Of a stretch of 64,000 nt of DNA, positions 18,432 through 29,247 are shown in pieces (position 1 is the first letter of the stretch; every line of letters begins with the position of its first letter). A program made the translations under genes and the position numbers. The notes beneath the pieces are model-generated. The model had not been told where the DNA came from, ran no database searches, and worked only from the letters and a program-made list of their open reading frames with translations. The stretch covers positions 1 to 64,000 of the forward strand of contig JARLJH010000005.1 in the NCBI GenBank assembly GCA_031291305.1. The letters are read 5' to 3'. Source of the stretch: Rhodoferax sp. GTDB lineage: Bacteria; Pseudomonadota; Gammaproteobacteria; Burkholderiales; Burkholderiaceae_C.

Positions 18432-18438
18432 AGTCCCC
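18409..18438 (-). terminator. terminator-like hairpin enclosing the ubiJ start codon
   Basis: On the minus strand a perfect 7-bp stem (18432-18438 with 18415-18421) has a 10-base loop that includes the ubiJ ATG at 18429-18431, and is followed by six T residues (18409-18414). It has the shape of an intrinsic terminator for the upstream Tim44-like gene. The 3' arm and T-tract encode codons 4-8 of ubiJ. Confidence 0.7.
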
Positions 18439-18467
18439 GATTATTCCTGAAATTTGTGAAGCTTCAG

Positions 18468-19442
18468 CTATTGCAAGGCCTGAACCCCTGCGACCAACCA
18501 GCCACTTTGCCCACTCTTGGGTTTGGTCATGTTCCAAACCTCGCGAAACGGCGCAGGGCCAGCCGATGGATCCTCACGAATCATGCCAGAGAATTCGACA
18601 CTGGCCATGTAGTCGTCGCCAAGGTCTTCAATCCCGAGCAAGTGCGCGTCGATCATCACCACATCTGTCAGATTCACTGGACCGCCGGTATGCACCTCAC
18701 GCTCGGCCAGCTGCGCCTGGATTTCTTTGAGCATGGTATCGGTCATCATGATCCGCAACGCAGGAATGTCGGATTTATCCCATGCGGCCTGTAACGACAC
18801 AAAATTGGCCTTGGCCGACTTAAGAAAACCCTCCGAGTCAAAACCCGCAGGGATACCCCAGGTTTGAGACCCTGCCAAGCCAGAGCCAATCATGGAGCCG
18901 CTCATCGTACTACCCGTCTTGGCAGCATCGAAGCTTGTCGTCGCCCGCTCCCAGGGACGCGCTGAAGCATCATTGCCCACATTTTCTGGCCGATAACTGG
19001 CCGGTGAGGTCATCTCGCCTGGGGAACCGGCACCCTGAAAGGCAAACGGTGTCGCCACCTGTGGCTTGCGTGAGCGCATGAAAAATCCAACCACAGCCAT
19101 CACAACAACGGCAAGCAAGGCAAACATCAAAATCTGCCCCATGGCTTCGCCCAGGCCAAGCGAATTCATCAACCAAGCCAGACCCAGCCCGGCCGCAAGA
19201 CCACCCAGCATGGAACCCCACGGACGTCGGGGGGCGACAGCACCCGCTGCGCTAGGATTATTGACAGCGGTGTTGGCACCCGCTTGCGTGGGTGCAGCTG
19301 GATTGGCCGTAGCAGCCTGGCGCTGCGTCACGTTGCCAGACTGTTGTCCAAACGACTTGCCGCTTCCAAAGCGTTTGGCAGCGTCAGCGTGGCCTGCCAT
19401 CAATGCCATGCTCATCGTTACCAACCAAAGCCATCGTTTCAT
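18468..19442 (-). CDS. Tim44-like domain protein
   Basis: The 324-residue protein has a signal-like N-terminus (about 1-21), a low-complexity Ala/Thr/Gln-rich region, two hydrophobic segments (about 75-95 and 98-115, the second ALLAVVVMAVVGFFMRSRKPQ), then a Tim44 C-terminal domain (about 195-324) with LKSAKANFVSLQAAWDKSD and VRxxS-like EFSGMIRED. Function in bacteria is unknown; a membrane-associated binding domain is likely. ATG at 19442 follows a good GGAGA. It lies upstream of ubiJ-ubiB. Confidence 0.85.
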   Translation of the reverse strand: MKRWLWLVTMSMALMAGHADAAKRFGSGKSFGQQSGNVTQRQAATANPAAPTQAGANTAVNNPSAAGAVAPRRPWGSMLGGLAAGLGLAWLMNSLGLGEAMGQILMFALLAVVVMAVVGFFMRSRKPQVATPFAFQGAGSPGEMTSPASYRPENVGNDASARPWERATTSFDAAKTGSTMSGSMIGSGLAGSQTWGIPAGFDSEGFLKSAKANFVSLQAAWDKSDIPALRIMMTDTMLKEIQAQLAEREVHTGGPVNLTDVVMIDAHLLGIEDLGDDYMASVEFSGMIREDPSAGPAPFREVWNMTKPKSGQSGWLVAGVQALQ

Positions 19443-19483
19443 TCCATCTCCTCTTTGTTCACATCGTTGCATCTTGATCCGGG

Positions 19484-20215
19484 TCAACATTTGATACCGA
19501 CATGCAAGGCTACCAGACCACCGGTCAAGTTGTGGTAATCCACGTGCCCAAAGCCACTAGCCTTCATCAGGGTTTTGAGTTCTTCCTGGCTGGGATGCAT
19601 GCGAATCGACTCCGCAAGGTACTGATAGCTCGACGCATCACCGGCCACCCATTCGCCCAGTTTGGGCAGGATGTTGAACGAATACCAGTCATAGGCCTTC
19701 TCCAGGGGTTTGGCAACTTTGGAAAACTCAAGCACCAGCAGTTTGCCTCCCGGCTTGAGCACACGATTCATTTCTGTGAGCGCAACGTCCTTGTGCGTCA
19801 TATTGCGCAGCCCGAACGCCACGCTGACGAGATTGAAATGGTTGTCGGGAAAAGGCAGCTTTTCTGCGTCGCAAACCAGCGTCGGCAGCAGCACGCCAAG
19901 GTCCACCAGGCGATCACGTCCGGTGCTGAGCATGGCTTCGTTGATATCGGTATGCACCACGCAGCCAGACTTGCCCACTTTTTTGGAAAAAGCCAATGAC
20001 AAGTCTCCCGTGCCGCCCGCAATGTCGAGCACCTGGTCACCTTCCTTGAGATTGGCAACCATCACGGTGTAGGCCTTCCAGGCGCGGTGCAGGCCCATCG
20101 ACATCAGGTCGTTCATCAAGTCGTATTTGGGTGCCACCGAGTCGAAGACGCCTTTGACGTGACTGGCTTTTTCGGTCTCATCAACGTTTTTAAATCCGAA
20201 ATGTGTGGTGCTCAT
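19484..20215 (-). CDS. ubiE: ubiquinone/menaquinone C-methyltransferase
   Basis: S-adenosylmethionine-dependent enzyme (243 residues) that C-methylates demethylmenaquinol and 2-polyprenyl-6-methoxy-benzoquinol. Motifs: [28 protein letters not shown]-binding [15 protein letters not shown], and [33 protein letters not shown]. Because the window also holds a menA-like gene at 59.8 kb, it may serve both quinones. It is followed 41 bp later by the Tim44-like gene. Confidence 0.96.
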   Translation of the reverse strand: MSTTHFGFKNVDETEKASHVKGVFDSVAPKYDLMNDLMSMGLHRAWKAYTVMVANLKEGDQVLDIAGGTGDLSLAFSKKVGKSGCVVHTDINEAMLSTGRDRLVDLGVLLPTLVCDAEKLPFPDNHFNLVSVAFGLRNMTHKDVALTEMNRVLKPGGKLLVLEFSKVAKPLEKAYDWYSFNILPKLGEWVAGDASSYQYLAESIRMHPSQEELKTLMKASGFGHVDYHNLTGGLVALHVGIKC

Positions 20216-20303
20216 GATGTGGTGGCTATTAAAAAAGACGGGGCAGACCGGGTGGAAAAAAAGGGGCAGAACTGATTATCTCAGTCCACAGCATCAACAC
20301 TAC

Positions 20304-21047
20304 TCAGCGCGCCTCCACGAGGGCCCTGACTGCCGCCAGTTGCCTGCGCGAGACAAACAGCGGCTCACTGACGCGATCCAACCTCACCGCCCAGCCGTCA
20401 CCTTCAACAGGGTCACGATGCCGTTCCAGCGAACGCACAGCTTGGCGTGCCACCAGCGCGTTGCGGTGAATGCGCAGGAAACGGCTGGCGTGACGGCTCT
20501 CGAGTTCATTCAACGAACCTTCGAGAATGTAGCTATGGCCGCCAGTGCGAACGGTGATGTATTTCAGTTCAGCCTTCAGGTACAGCACCTCGGAGACCGG
20601 CACACGCTCGGTACGTCCGCGCTCCTGAATAACTAGAACATCTTCAGAAAATTCGGCCTCTCGCCCTTTATTTACCTGGGTTATACGCTCTATTTTTTGT
20701 AGCGATGCCTGAAGTCTCTCCAAGCGCACCGGTTTCGTCAGATAGTCCATCGCCTCCAGCTCAAACGCCTGTAGGGCGTGCTCGGCGTGTGCTGTGACGA
20801 ACACCACCACAGGCGGATTGGGGAGCGATCGCAGACTCTGCGCCAGTGTCAGTCCATCACCGCCGGGCATGTGAATGTCGGCCAGCACCACATCCACTGA
20901 CTGATGCGCCACGCATTGCATGGCCTGAGCGACGTTAGCGGCCTCGCCGACCACCAACGCACCCGGTGCGGTGCAATCCGCCAACAGACTTTTCAGGCGC
21001 GAGCGCGCCAGCGCTTCATCGTCGACGATCAACACGCGCAAGGCCAT
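20304..21047 (-). CDS. LytTR-family response regulator, AlgR-like
   Basis: Response regulator of 247 residues: receiver domain (about 1-120) with VDDEALARSRL, the phosphoacceptor in ADIHMPGGDG and the conserved TAHAEHALQAFE/YLTKPV, then a LytTR DNA-binding domain (about 145-245) with VLYLKAELKYITVRT and FLRIHRNALVARQAV. ATG at 21047 has an excellent AGGAGG upstream. It lies 19 bp after its partner kinase gene. Together with argH next door, the order matches the argH-algZ-algR neighbourhood of pseudomonads, hence AlgR-like. Confidence 0.9.
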   Translation of the reverse strand: MALRVLIVDDEALARSRLKSLLADCTAPGALVVGEAANVAQAMQCVAHQSVDVVLADIHMPGGDGLTLAQSLRSLPNPPVVVFVTAHAEHALQAFELEAMDYLTKPVRLERLQASLQKIERITQVNKGREAEFSEDVLVIQERGRTERVPVSEVLYLKAELKYITVRTGGHSYILEGSLNELESRHASRFLRIHRNALVARQAVRSLERHRDPVEGDGWAVRLDRVSEPLFVSRRQLAAVRALVEAR

Positions 21048-21066
21048 CGGCACACCTCCTCTTGGG

Positions 21067-22122
21067 TCATACCGGCACCTCGATCCTGACCTGGAACACA
21101 CCGTCCTTCAAACCATATTGGAAGCGGCCCTGCACATCATGCAACAGGCCCAGACGCTCGCGCACATTGTTCAGGGCCAGGCCATGGCCGGGTGACTTGC
21201 GGCTAGATGTCGGGGCCACGGTGTTGCTGACCTTGACCACCACACTGGAACCACGTCGCTGGGTGCTGACCCGGATGCGCGCCCCGCTGGCACTGGGCTC
21301 CACGCCGTGCTTGACAGCGTTTTCCACCAGCGGCTGCAGCAGCAGTGGCGGCAAGCGTGCAACCGATGCCGCGTCATCCAGCGACCACTCGACCTGGATA
21401 CGGTCACCAAAACGCACTTGCTCGATGGCCAGGTAACGCTGCGCCAACGCAATTTCATCGGCCAGCGTCACGCTCTGGTCCTGCTCGGTCAACGCGTAGC
21501 GAAACAGATCACTCAGGTCTTCTAGCAAGCGCTCGGCCTGGCGCGGCTCGGCACGCACCAGGGCGATGGCGCTGTTCAAGGTGTTGAACAAAAAATGTGG
21601 CCGGATGCGTGCCTGCAATTCGGCCAGTCTGGCGGCAGTAGCGGCAGGCGTTTTGCCCTTGGCTCGCAAAACCAAGGCCGCCACCAGCGCCGCCGACAGC
21701 ATGGCCCCGCCGAACGCGCTGGCCCACCAGGGCGCTGCGTCCAGCAGCCCCATGAACCACAACACACCGCAGCCGTAAAGACCAGCCAGCGCACCCAGCA
21801 GCACACCGGCCACTTGCTGAAACGCAGTGGTCAGCCGGGCCAGTACTTTCTTCAGGCTGCAGGCTGAAATCAACCACACCAACGTGGCTGGCAGGGCTGC
21901 ACCGGTGACCAGCGAGAGCCGGGTGAGCCACTGCAGCACATCCGTCGCGCCGAACATCGCCACCCCCCCCACAACCGTCTCCACGAAAAGCACGGCGCGC
22001 AACACCACGCCGACCTGGCAGGCATCAAACACCAGGGCATCCAATGCAGGCGGCAGCGGCTCGTCAGCCAGAGGCTGCGAGGTCGTTTCCTGGAAGACCG
22101 ATAAAATTTGCGAATCTTTCAT
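21067..22122 (-). CDS. LytS/AlgZ-type sensor histidine kinase
   Basis: Membrane kinase of about 351 residues. Four hydrophobic segments (about 33-150) are followed by a His_kinase domain with the phosphoacceptor His in RPHFLFNTLNS, the N-box LVENAVKHG and a GHGLALNNVRERL G-box. No periplasmic sensing domain of any size is seen. The start is uncertain: ATG at 22122 is given; ATG at 22146 or TTG at 22164 are possible. It is divergent from argH and pairs with the LytTR regulator. Confidence 0.88.
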   Translation of the reverse strand: MKDSQILSVFQETTSQPLADEPLPPALDALVFDACQVGVVLRAVLFVETVVGGVAMFGATDVLQWLTRLSLVTGAALPATLVWLISACSLKKVLARLTTAFQQVAGVLLGALAGLYGCGVLWFMGLLDAAPWWASAFGGAMLSAALVAALVLRAKGKTPAATAARLAELQARIRPHFLFNTLNSAIALVRAEPRQAERLLEDLSDLFRYALTEQDQSVTLADEIALAQRYLAIEQVRFGDRIQVEWSLDDAASVARLPPLLLQPLVENAVKHGVEPSASGARIRVSTQRRGSSVVVKVSNTVAPTSSRKSPGHGLALNNVRERLGLLHDVQGRFQYGLKDGVFQVRIEVPV

Positions 22123-22206
22123 TGACCGAACGGTTTCTGCGAGCATTTTGCATAGCACAGCCAATTATTGATGATTCCCGGTCAAAAGCCTTCAAACTGA
22201 CATCCC

Positions 22207-23658
<1,452 letters not shown>

Positions 23659-23739
23659 TGTTTGGCGCACCCTCTGGGTATTGATGAGTGATCTAAAAAA
23701 CTTTTTCCAATCAACGTTGCGCGCCCGCACATCACGCCA

Positions 23740-24423
23740 ATGACTATCCATCCTTCATTTTCGGCACGCTTGGCGATTTTGACGCTATGTGCAGCAACCG
23801 CCATGGGCTGCTCGGCTCAGACTGTCAAAGCCAGCGATTCTGCGTCTGTTGATTTGGATGCGCGCCTAGCCCAAGCCCAGGCTGACCCCAAGTTGGCGCA
23901 GACGCTGTTCGCCACCGGGGCCAAAGTGGCCACTTTCTGCGCCAATTGCCACGGCGCATCTGGCAACAGCACCAACCCGACCATCCCCAACCTGGCCGCG
24001 CAACACCCCACCTTCCTGCTGTTGCAAATCCGCAAGTTTGCTGACGGAACCCGCCGCAATGAGTTCATGGAGGGCTTGATCAAAGCGCTTAGCAGCGATG
24101 AAAAAGTGGGTTTGGCGCTGTATTACAGCGCCCAGACATTGCCAACCAAGCCCTCGCCCAACCCAGCTTTGGCAGCCATTGGCAAAGATCTCTTCAGCAA
24201 AAACTGCTTTCGCTGCCACGGCGACAAAGGGCTGGGTAGTGACAAGTTTGCTCGGATTGCCGGGCAACAGCCCGAGTACCTGAAACTCACCCTGCAACGC
24301 TACAAAAATGGTGGCGGCATCCGCATGGACCCGCTGATGGCGGCCAATACCCGACTGCTCTCCAACGCAGACATGGATGCCCTCGTCGCCTACGTTTCCT
24401 CCCTCTCAGCCAACCCGCAATAG
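23740..24423 (+). CDS. diheme cytochrome c lipoprotein, c4-like
   Basis: The 227-residue protein has a signal peptide ending in a lipobox (TAMGCS, Cys about residue 24), so it is probably lipid-anchored facing the periplasm. Two CxxCH heme sites follow (CANCHG about residue 67; CFRCHG about residue 158), each half having a c4-type pattern with a distal Met candidate (MEGLIKALS and MDPLMAAN). It probably carries electrons to an oxidase. The downstream RskA-like gene begins 16 bp later and is probably co-transcribed. Confidence 0.9.
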   Translation: MTIHPSFSARLAILTLCAATAMGCSAQTVKASDSASVDLDARLAQAQADPKLAQTLFATGAKVATFCANCHGASGNSTNPTIPNLAAQHPTFLLLQIRKFADGTRRNEFMEGLIKALSSDEKVGLALYYSAQTLPTKPSPNPALAAIGKDLFSKNCFRCHGDKGLGSDKFARIAGQQPEYLKLTLQRYKNGGGIRMDPLMAANTRLLSNADMDALVAYVSSLSANPQ

Positions 24424-24439
24424 CACTGACACCCTACCC

Positions 24440-24958
24440 ATGAATGAAACCGAACAAGCACCAAAACCTTACAACTGGAGTCTGCAGCGCTGGCGCCTGG
24501 CGACGATTTTCAGCCTGATCTTGTTGTCCGTCGCAACCGCAACCATCTTCAGTATGGGGGAACAGTTCAAAGCACAGATTGAGCACATGCAGGCCAAGCT
24601 GAAGTCAGCTCCGCAAATCAAATACATCGCCGTGTTGATGGACGACAAACATGCACCTGCGCAGCTCATCACCTTCGACCCACAAGACAATTACCTGCAA
24701 GTACAACGGCTCAACGACGTCATGGAGGGTCGCGAAGATAGCATGCAACTCTGGGCGCTCGATGACAGCGGACGCCCCTTGTCACTCGGTGTGCTCACCC
24801 CAAAGCTGAAAACAGCACAAGTCAAAGTCAGTGAAAAAGTGCTCGCCCAAGCCGTCGGGCTGGCCATCAGCGTGGAGGAGCGTGGTGGCGTTGAACCCGA
24901 TCACCCACCGCGCCTACCCTTTCTTTACACCGGCACTTTGATCAAGAAAGCCCTGTAA
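24440..24958 (+). CDS. stand-alone RskA C-terminal-type (anti-sigma-K) domain protein
   Basis: 172 residues: a short cytosolic N-terminus, one transmembrane helix (about 20-38, LATIFSLILLSVATATIFS), then a periplasmic domain resembling the C-terminal domain of anti-sigma-K factors (YIAVLMDDKHAPAQLITF, SMQLWALDDSGRPLSLGVL, AVGLAISVEERGG, FLYTGTLIKKAL). The N-terminal zinc-binding anti-sigma region that would hold a sigma factor is missing and no ECF sigma gene is nearby. ATG at 24440 is chosen after the cytochrome stop. Function is unknown. Confidence 0.75.
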   Translation: MNETEQAPKPYNWSLQRWRLATIFSLILLSVATATIFSMGEQFKAQIEHMQAKLKSAPQIKYIAVLMDDKHAPAQLITFDPQDNYLQVQRLNDVMEGREDSMQLWALDDSGRPLSLGVLTPKLKTAQVKVSEKVLAQAVGLAISVEERGGVEPDHPPRLPFLYTGTLIKKAL

Positions 24959-25054
24959 ATCAAGTTGTTGCGAGCAGCGGCCTGTCCGAGGCCCCTATTC
25001 GCAGCTCAACTCGACCCGCGCCACCAGGCGCAAGCAACGTAAGGAACATCCGCC

Positions 25055-25768
25055 ATGGGCGCACAGTGGAAAGCAAAAGGCAAGGAATTGGCCGCCAATG
25101 CCAAGGGCCGCATCTTCGGGAAACTGTCCAAGGACATCATGCTGGCCGCACGCAGCGGCGCCGACCCGGCGGCCAACTCGCGCCTGCGCCTGCTGGTGGA
25201 GCAGGCCCGCAAAGCCTCCATGCCCAAAGACACGCTCGACCGCGCCATCAAAAAAGGCGCTGGCTTGACCGGCGAGCCGGTCAATTTTGAACACGTGATC
25301 TACGAAGGGTTTGCGCCGCATCACGTGCCGCTGATGGTGGAATGCCTCACCGACAACCTGAACCGCACCGCACCTGAAATGCGGGTGCTGTTCCGCAAGG
25401 GCCAGCTTGGCACCTCGGGCTCGGTGGCCTGGGACTTTGACCACCTCGGCATGATCGAGGCAGAACCAGCTGTACCCGGCGCAGACCCTGAGGTAGCCGC
25501 TATTGAAGCCGGAGCACAAGACCTGGAACCCGGCGACGAAGAGGGCACCACCCTGTTCCTGACCGACCCGACCGACCTCGACCTGGTCAGCCGCGCCCTG
25601 CCCGCCCAGGGTTTCACAGTGTTGTCCGCCAAGCTGGGTTACAAGCCCAAAAATCCGGTCGACCCGGCCAGCCTGAGCGCCGAGCAGCTTGAAGAGGTGG
25701 AGGCCTTTTTGGCCGCCATCGATGACAACGACGACGTGCAAAACGTCTACGTTGGTCTGGCGGGCTAA
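25055..25768 (+). CDS. YebC/PmpR-family protein
   Basis: The 237-residue protein starts [36 protein letters not shown], a clear YebC/TACO1 signature, with [32 protein letters not shown] and [13 protein letters not shown]. Family members are called transcriptional regulators, and recent work on the family points to relief of ribosome stalling at proline stretches; which applies here cannot be told. The N-terminus differs from the more common MAGHSKW form, so it belongs to the second (YebC-II-like) type. The VOC gene follows two bases later. Confidence 0.9.
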   Translation: MGAQWKAKGKELAANAKGRIFGKLSKDIMLAARSGADPAANSRLRLLVEQARKASMPKDTLDRAIKKGAGLTGEPVNFEHVIYEGFAPHHVPLMVECLTDNLNRTAPEMRVLFRKGQLGTSGSVAWDFDHLGMIEAEPAVPGADPEVAAIEAGAQDLEPGDEEGTTLFLTDPTDLDLVSRALPAQGFTVLSAKLGYKPKNPVDPASLSAEQLEEVEAFLAAIDDNDDVQNVYVGLAG

Positions 25769-25770
25769 GG

Positions 25771-26478
25771 ATGAAAAGCCAAATCGACCATCTGGTCATC
25801 GTCGCCCAGACCCTGGCCCAAGGTGTGTCATGGTGTGAAGCCACGCTGGGCGTCACGCCTGGCCCGGGTGGTGAACACCCGCAGTTTGGCACGCACAACC
25901 GCCTGATCAAGATCGCCACGCCAAAATTTCCGCTGGCCTACCTGGAGATCATCGCTATCAATCCAGAAGCTAAAAGCCCAGGTGATACAAGGGCTAGACG
26001 CTGGTTTGACATGGATGAAACGACCCTGCAGGCCACCGTGGCCGTGGCGCCGCAGCTGGTGCATTTTGTCGCGCAGACCGATGAACTACAGGCTGGGCGC
26101 ACTGCACTCAAGGCCCTGGGCATCGACCGGGGCCCGGCGCTACAAACCAGCCGCCATTCGCGCAAAGGCCTGCTGCAATGGCAGATCACCGTGCGTGAAG
26201 ACGGCCAGCGCCTGTTTGACGGCGCGCTGCCCAGCCTTATCCAGTGGGGCAAACCTGCTGAGGCCGAACCGCTGCGCCTGCACCCACGCAACAGCCTGCC
26301 GCGCTCCGGCGTCACGCTGCAGGGCATCGTCATTACCCATCCCACCACTGTCAAACTTCAGGCCGCATATGAAGCCATTGGGCTGACCGGCGTCATGGTG
26401 GACACCGGTCCGGCCAATATCTGCGCCACCCTGCACACGCCCAAAGGCCCGGTAACGCTGCAAAGTTACGGCATTTAG
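25771..26478 (+). CDS. VOC/glyoxalase-like domain protein
   Basis: The 235-residue protein resembles the Glyoxalase_3 type: IDHLVIVAQTLAQGVSWCEATLGVTPGPGGEHPQFGTHNRLI and LAYLEIIAINPEA with a metal-ligand-like His and Glu. No substrate can be named. It is coupled to the YebC-family gene with a 2-bp gap. A stretch near 25954-26001 resembles the dispersed repeat, yet its reading frame looks normal for the family. Confidence 0.8.
   Translation: MKSQIDHLVIVAQTLAQGVSWCEATLGVTPGPGGEHPQFGTHNRLIKIATPKFPLAYLEIIAINPEAKSPGDTRARRWFDMDETTLQATVAVAPQLVHFVAQTDELQAGRTALKALGIDRGPALQTSRHSRKGLLQWQITVREDGQRLFDGALPSLIQWGKPAEAEPLRLHPRNSLPRSGVTLQGIVITHPTTVKLQAAYEAIGLTGVMVDTGPANICATLHTPKGPVTLQSYGI
25954..26001 (+). 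repeat. dispersed-repeat-like stretch inside the VOC gene
   Basis: GCTATCAATCC near the left end, GAAGCTAAAAGCCC in the middle and GATACAAGGGCTAGACG on the right closely follow the repeat family. It is in-frame and encodes AINPEAKSPGDTRARR. Confidence 0.5.
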
Positions 26479-26520
26479 AGACTAATACGCCATTGTGCGT
26501 GGACGCTGATGTTTTATGAA

Positions 26521-26562
26521 TTCGATAGCTAAATACCAAGATAACACAAGGGATAGCGGCAT
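26521..26562 (+). repeat. dispersed repeat copy between two convergent genes
   Basis: TTCGATAGCTAAATACC on the left and AACACAAGGGATAGCGGC on the right. It lies between the VOC gene and the convergent FAD oxidoreductase gene. Confidence 0.7.
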
Positions 26563-26569
26563 ATTTTCC

Positions 26570-27718
26570 TTATAAACCATCACCAACCCTGGTCAACCCG
26601 GGCCGCACTGGGGATACGTCCTGCTCCCGCACGCCAAGCGACGCCAGAGCTGCGGGCACCGGCAAACCCTGCACCAACGCCGCGGCCAATTCACCCATGG
26701 CAGGGGCGGTCTGGATACCGTAGCCACCCTGACCCGCCAGCCAGAAAAATCCTGGTGTGTCCGGCGCAAAACCCACGACTGGCGTCTTGTCAGCCACAAA
26801 CGAGCGCAAACCGGCCCACTGGCGTTTGATTCTGCGAATCTGCAGGGTCGTTACTGTCTCCACGCGATCCACAGCGATGGCGACATCCAGTTCCTCCGGC
26901 TGCACATCCTGGGGCTTCATCGGGTCCTCATTGGCCGGGGAGACCAGCAGCAGCCCCGCGTCAGGCTTGATGTAGAAGGTCTCTTGCGCGTCAATCACCA
27001 TCGGCCACTGCGCTATGTCGCACCCCGCCGGGCCGTCGCAAATGAAGGCCGTGCGCCGCTTGGGCTGCAGGCCCACGGTGGCCACACCCGTCAGTTGTGC
27101 CAGTTCGTCACACCACGCTCCCGCAGCATTGACCAGCACCGGTGCCCAGAAGCCGCCAGCGGGTGTTTCCACACGCCAGCCGCCCGCTTCACGGGACACA
27201 GATTGCACCTGGGCATCACACACCAACTGTGAGCCACCGGCTTTGGCACCGCGCAAGAACCCCTGGTGAATGCCGTGCACATCCATGTCCATGGCATCGG
27301 GCTCAAAAATGCCACAGGCTGCAAACTCCGGGCGCACCACAGGTACCCGCTGCAAGATCTGTTCTTGCGTCCACCACTGGACACTGGGCACCAGCGTCTG
27401 CATGTCGTGAAACAGGGCACGCAACGCATCATGATCCTGGGTGGTGCCCACAATCAGTGCGCCTCGTGGCGTCACCAACGGATACGGCGAAAACCCAGCG
27501 GGCGGTTCAAGATAGAACGCCTTTGCCGCCGTGGTGATGGCTCGCACCGTGGCATTGCCATAAGTTTCGGAATACAGCGCAGCGGATCGCCCCGTGGCGT
27601 GGTAGCCAGGCTGGGACTCCCATTCCAGCACGGTCACCCGCTGATGGGGCGCTAAATAGTAAGCGGCCGAGGCACCTGCCATACCGGCACCAACAATCAA
27701 CACATCTGTTTTCTGCAT
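26570..27718 (-). CDS. FAD-dependent D-amino-acid dehydrogenase-type oxidoreductase
   Basis: DadA/DAO-superfamily flavoprotein of 382 residues. The N-terminus VLIVGAGMAGASAAYYL binds FAD, followed by GYHATGRSAALYSETYGN; LVNAAGAWCDELAQL and the C-terminal WAGLRSFVADKTPVVGFAP...FFWLAGQGGYGIQTAPAMGELAA complete the fold. It resembles D-arginine dehydrogenases most, but the substrate is not certain. It is transcribed divergently from the L-lactate dehydrogenase-like gene 125 bp away. Confidence 0.88.
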   Translation of the reverse strand: MQKTDVLIVGAGMAGASAAYYLAPHQRVTVLEWESQPGYHATGRSAALYSETYGNATVRAITTAAKAFYLEPPAGFSPYPLVTPRGALIVGTTQDHDALRALFHDMQTLVPSVQWWTQEQILQRVPVVRPEFAACGIFEPDAMDMDVHGIHQGFLRGAKAGGSQLVCDAQVQSVSREAGGWRVETPAGGFWAPVLVNAAGAWCDELAQLTGVATVGLQPKRRTAFICDGPAGCDIAQWPMVIDAQETFYIKPDAGLLLVSPANEDPMKPQDVQPEELDVAIAVDRVETVTTLQIRRIKRQWAGLRSFVADKTPVVGFAPDTPGFFWLAGQGGYGIQTAPAMGELAAALVQGLPVPAALASLGVREQDVSPVRPGLTRVGDGL

Positions 27719-27843
27719 CTATTCACCTTTCAAAGAACGGCACAGCCTGCGCCATCAATTTATTTCACACTGAAACTGGCACATTTCAAATCGCCCGGCT
27801 CACTGCACCCGTAACATTCAGGCCATTCAAAGGAGTCTTTTTC

Positions 27844-28998
27844 ATGCCCATGATCACCAACATTGAAGACCTGCGCATTCTGGCCAAAGCCCGCGTACCA
27901 CGCATGTTTTACGACTATGCCGACTCCGGCAGTTGGACTGAGAGCACCTATCGTGCCAACTCGGCAGATTTTCAGTCCATCAAGCTGCGCCAGCGTGTCG
28001 CCATCAACATGGAAAACCGCAGCACCGCCAGCACCATGATTGGTCAGAAAGTAGCCATGCCGGTGGCGATTGCACCCACGGGCCTCACCGGCATGCAGAG
28101 TGCTGACGGCGAAATCAAGGCAGCCAACGCGGCCAAAAAATTCGGCATCCCGTTCACGCTGTCGACCATGAGCATCTGCTCGATTGAAGACGTGGCCAAA
28201 GAAACCGGTGGCCACCCGTTCTGGTTTCAGCTTTATGTGATGAAGGACCGCGACTTCATTGAGCGCCTGATTGACCGGGCTAAGGCCGCGCATTGCTCGG
28301 CGCTGATGATCACGCTGGACCTGCAAATCCTCGGCCAGCGGCACAAAGACATCAAAAACGGCTTGTCGGCGCCACCCAAACTGACCATCCCGAACATCAT
28401 CAACATGATGACCAAGGTGCGTTGGGGTTTGGGCATGCTGGGCACCCAACGGCGTGGTTTTGGCAACATCGTCGGCCACGTCAAAGGCGTGGAAAACATG
28501 GGCAGCTTGAGCGAATGGACCGCCAAGCAGTTTGACCCGGCCCTGAGTTGGAACGATGTCGAGTGGATCAAAAAACGCTGGGGCGGCAAACTCATCATCA
28601 AGGGTATTCAAGACGTGGAAGACGCGCGCCTGGCGGTCAACTCGGGTGCTGACGCGATGATTGTCAGCAACCATGGCGGCCGCCAACTTGACGGTGCGCC
28701 CAGCTCCATCACCGCCCTGCCCGCCATCGTCGATGCGGTGGGCAAAGACATTGAGGTTCACATGGACGGCGGCATCCGTAGCGGGCAAGACGTGCTCAAG
28801 GCCCGTGCCCTGGGTGCACGCGGCACTTACATTGGCCGCGCCTTCTTGTACGGCCTGGGGGCCATGGGTGAGGCCGGAGTGACCAAGGCGCTGGAGATCA
28901 TCCACAAAGAGCTTGATTTGACGATGGCGTTTTGCGGCCACACCCAAATCGAGAACGTGGACAAGTCAATCTTGCTGCCAGGCACCTATCCCACATAG
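27844..28998 (+). CDS. lldD: FMN-dependent L-lactate/alpha-hydroxy-acid dehydrogenase
   Basis: 384 residues of the FMN-linked alpha-hydroxy-acid dehydrogenase family. PRMFYDYADSGSWTESTYRAN, PVAIAPTGLTGMQ, FWFQLYVMKDRDF, and the active-site segment SNHGGRQLDGAPSS with catalytic His and Arg are all seen, then HMDGGIRSGQDVLKA and GRAFLYGLGAMGEAG for FMN phosphate binding. It likely oxidises L-lactate into the quinone pool, though other 2-hydroxy acids are possible. An AAGGAG lies 12 bases before the ATG. Confidence 0.92.
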   Translation: MPMITNIEDLRILAKARVPRMFYDYADSGSWTESTYRANSADFQSIKLRQRVAINMENRSTASTMIGQKVAMPVAIAPTGLTGMQSADGEIKAANAAKKFGIPFTLSTMSICSIEDVAKETGGHPFWFQLYVMKDRDFIERLIDRAKAAHCSALMITLDLQILGQRHKDIKNGLSAPPKLTIPNIINMMTKVRWGLGMLGTQRRGFGNIVGHVKGVENMGSLSEWTAKQFDPALSWNDVEWIKKRWGGKLIIKGIQDVEDARLAVNSGADAMIVSNHGGRQLDGAPSSITALPAIVDAVGKDIEVHMDGGIRSGQDVLKARALGARGTYIGRAFLYGLGAMGEAGVTKALEIIHKELDLTMAFCGHTQIENVDKSILLPGTYPT

Positions 28999-29247
28999 AA
29001 GTACACCGCAAACAGTCGGTATGCTACGTATGTGGGTGGCAGGGAGAGGAGGCTTATTGAAGTTCAAATTGCCTACTTGTTTCCAGTCATTGGCATCAGC
29101 GGCCCAACCGTCCAACGTATGGCCGCAATTTCAACCCAAAGGTACCAAGACTAGACCCGATAGGTTCCTCAGACGTTTTGACGCGGATGCCAGCTTTTGA
29201 CGACTTGCCTGACTAAAGAGGTGGAATAAACCGTTCATCGTCCGGAA
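28999..29247. other. gene-free stretch downstream of lldD
   Basis: About 250 bp without a gene. A 40-odd-codon open frame starting at a TTG near 29056 lacks a ribosome-binding site and family resemblance. Base composition looks lower in GC than the neighbours. It could be remnant DNA next to the His-rich transporter gene. Confidence 0.4.

Noticed and set aside
27760..28947. 395-codon open frame on the minus strand
   Set aside because: Antisense to lldD, which has all family motifs; the antisense product resembles nothing known.
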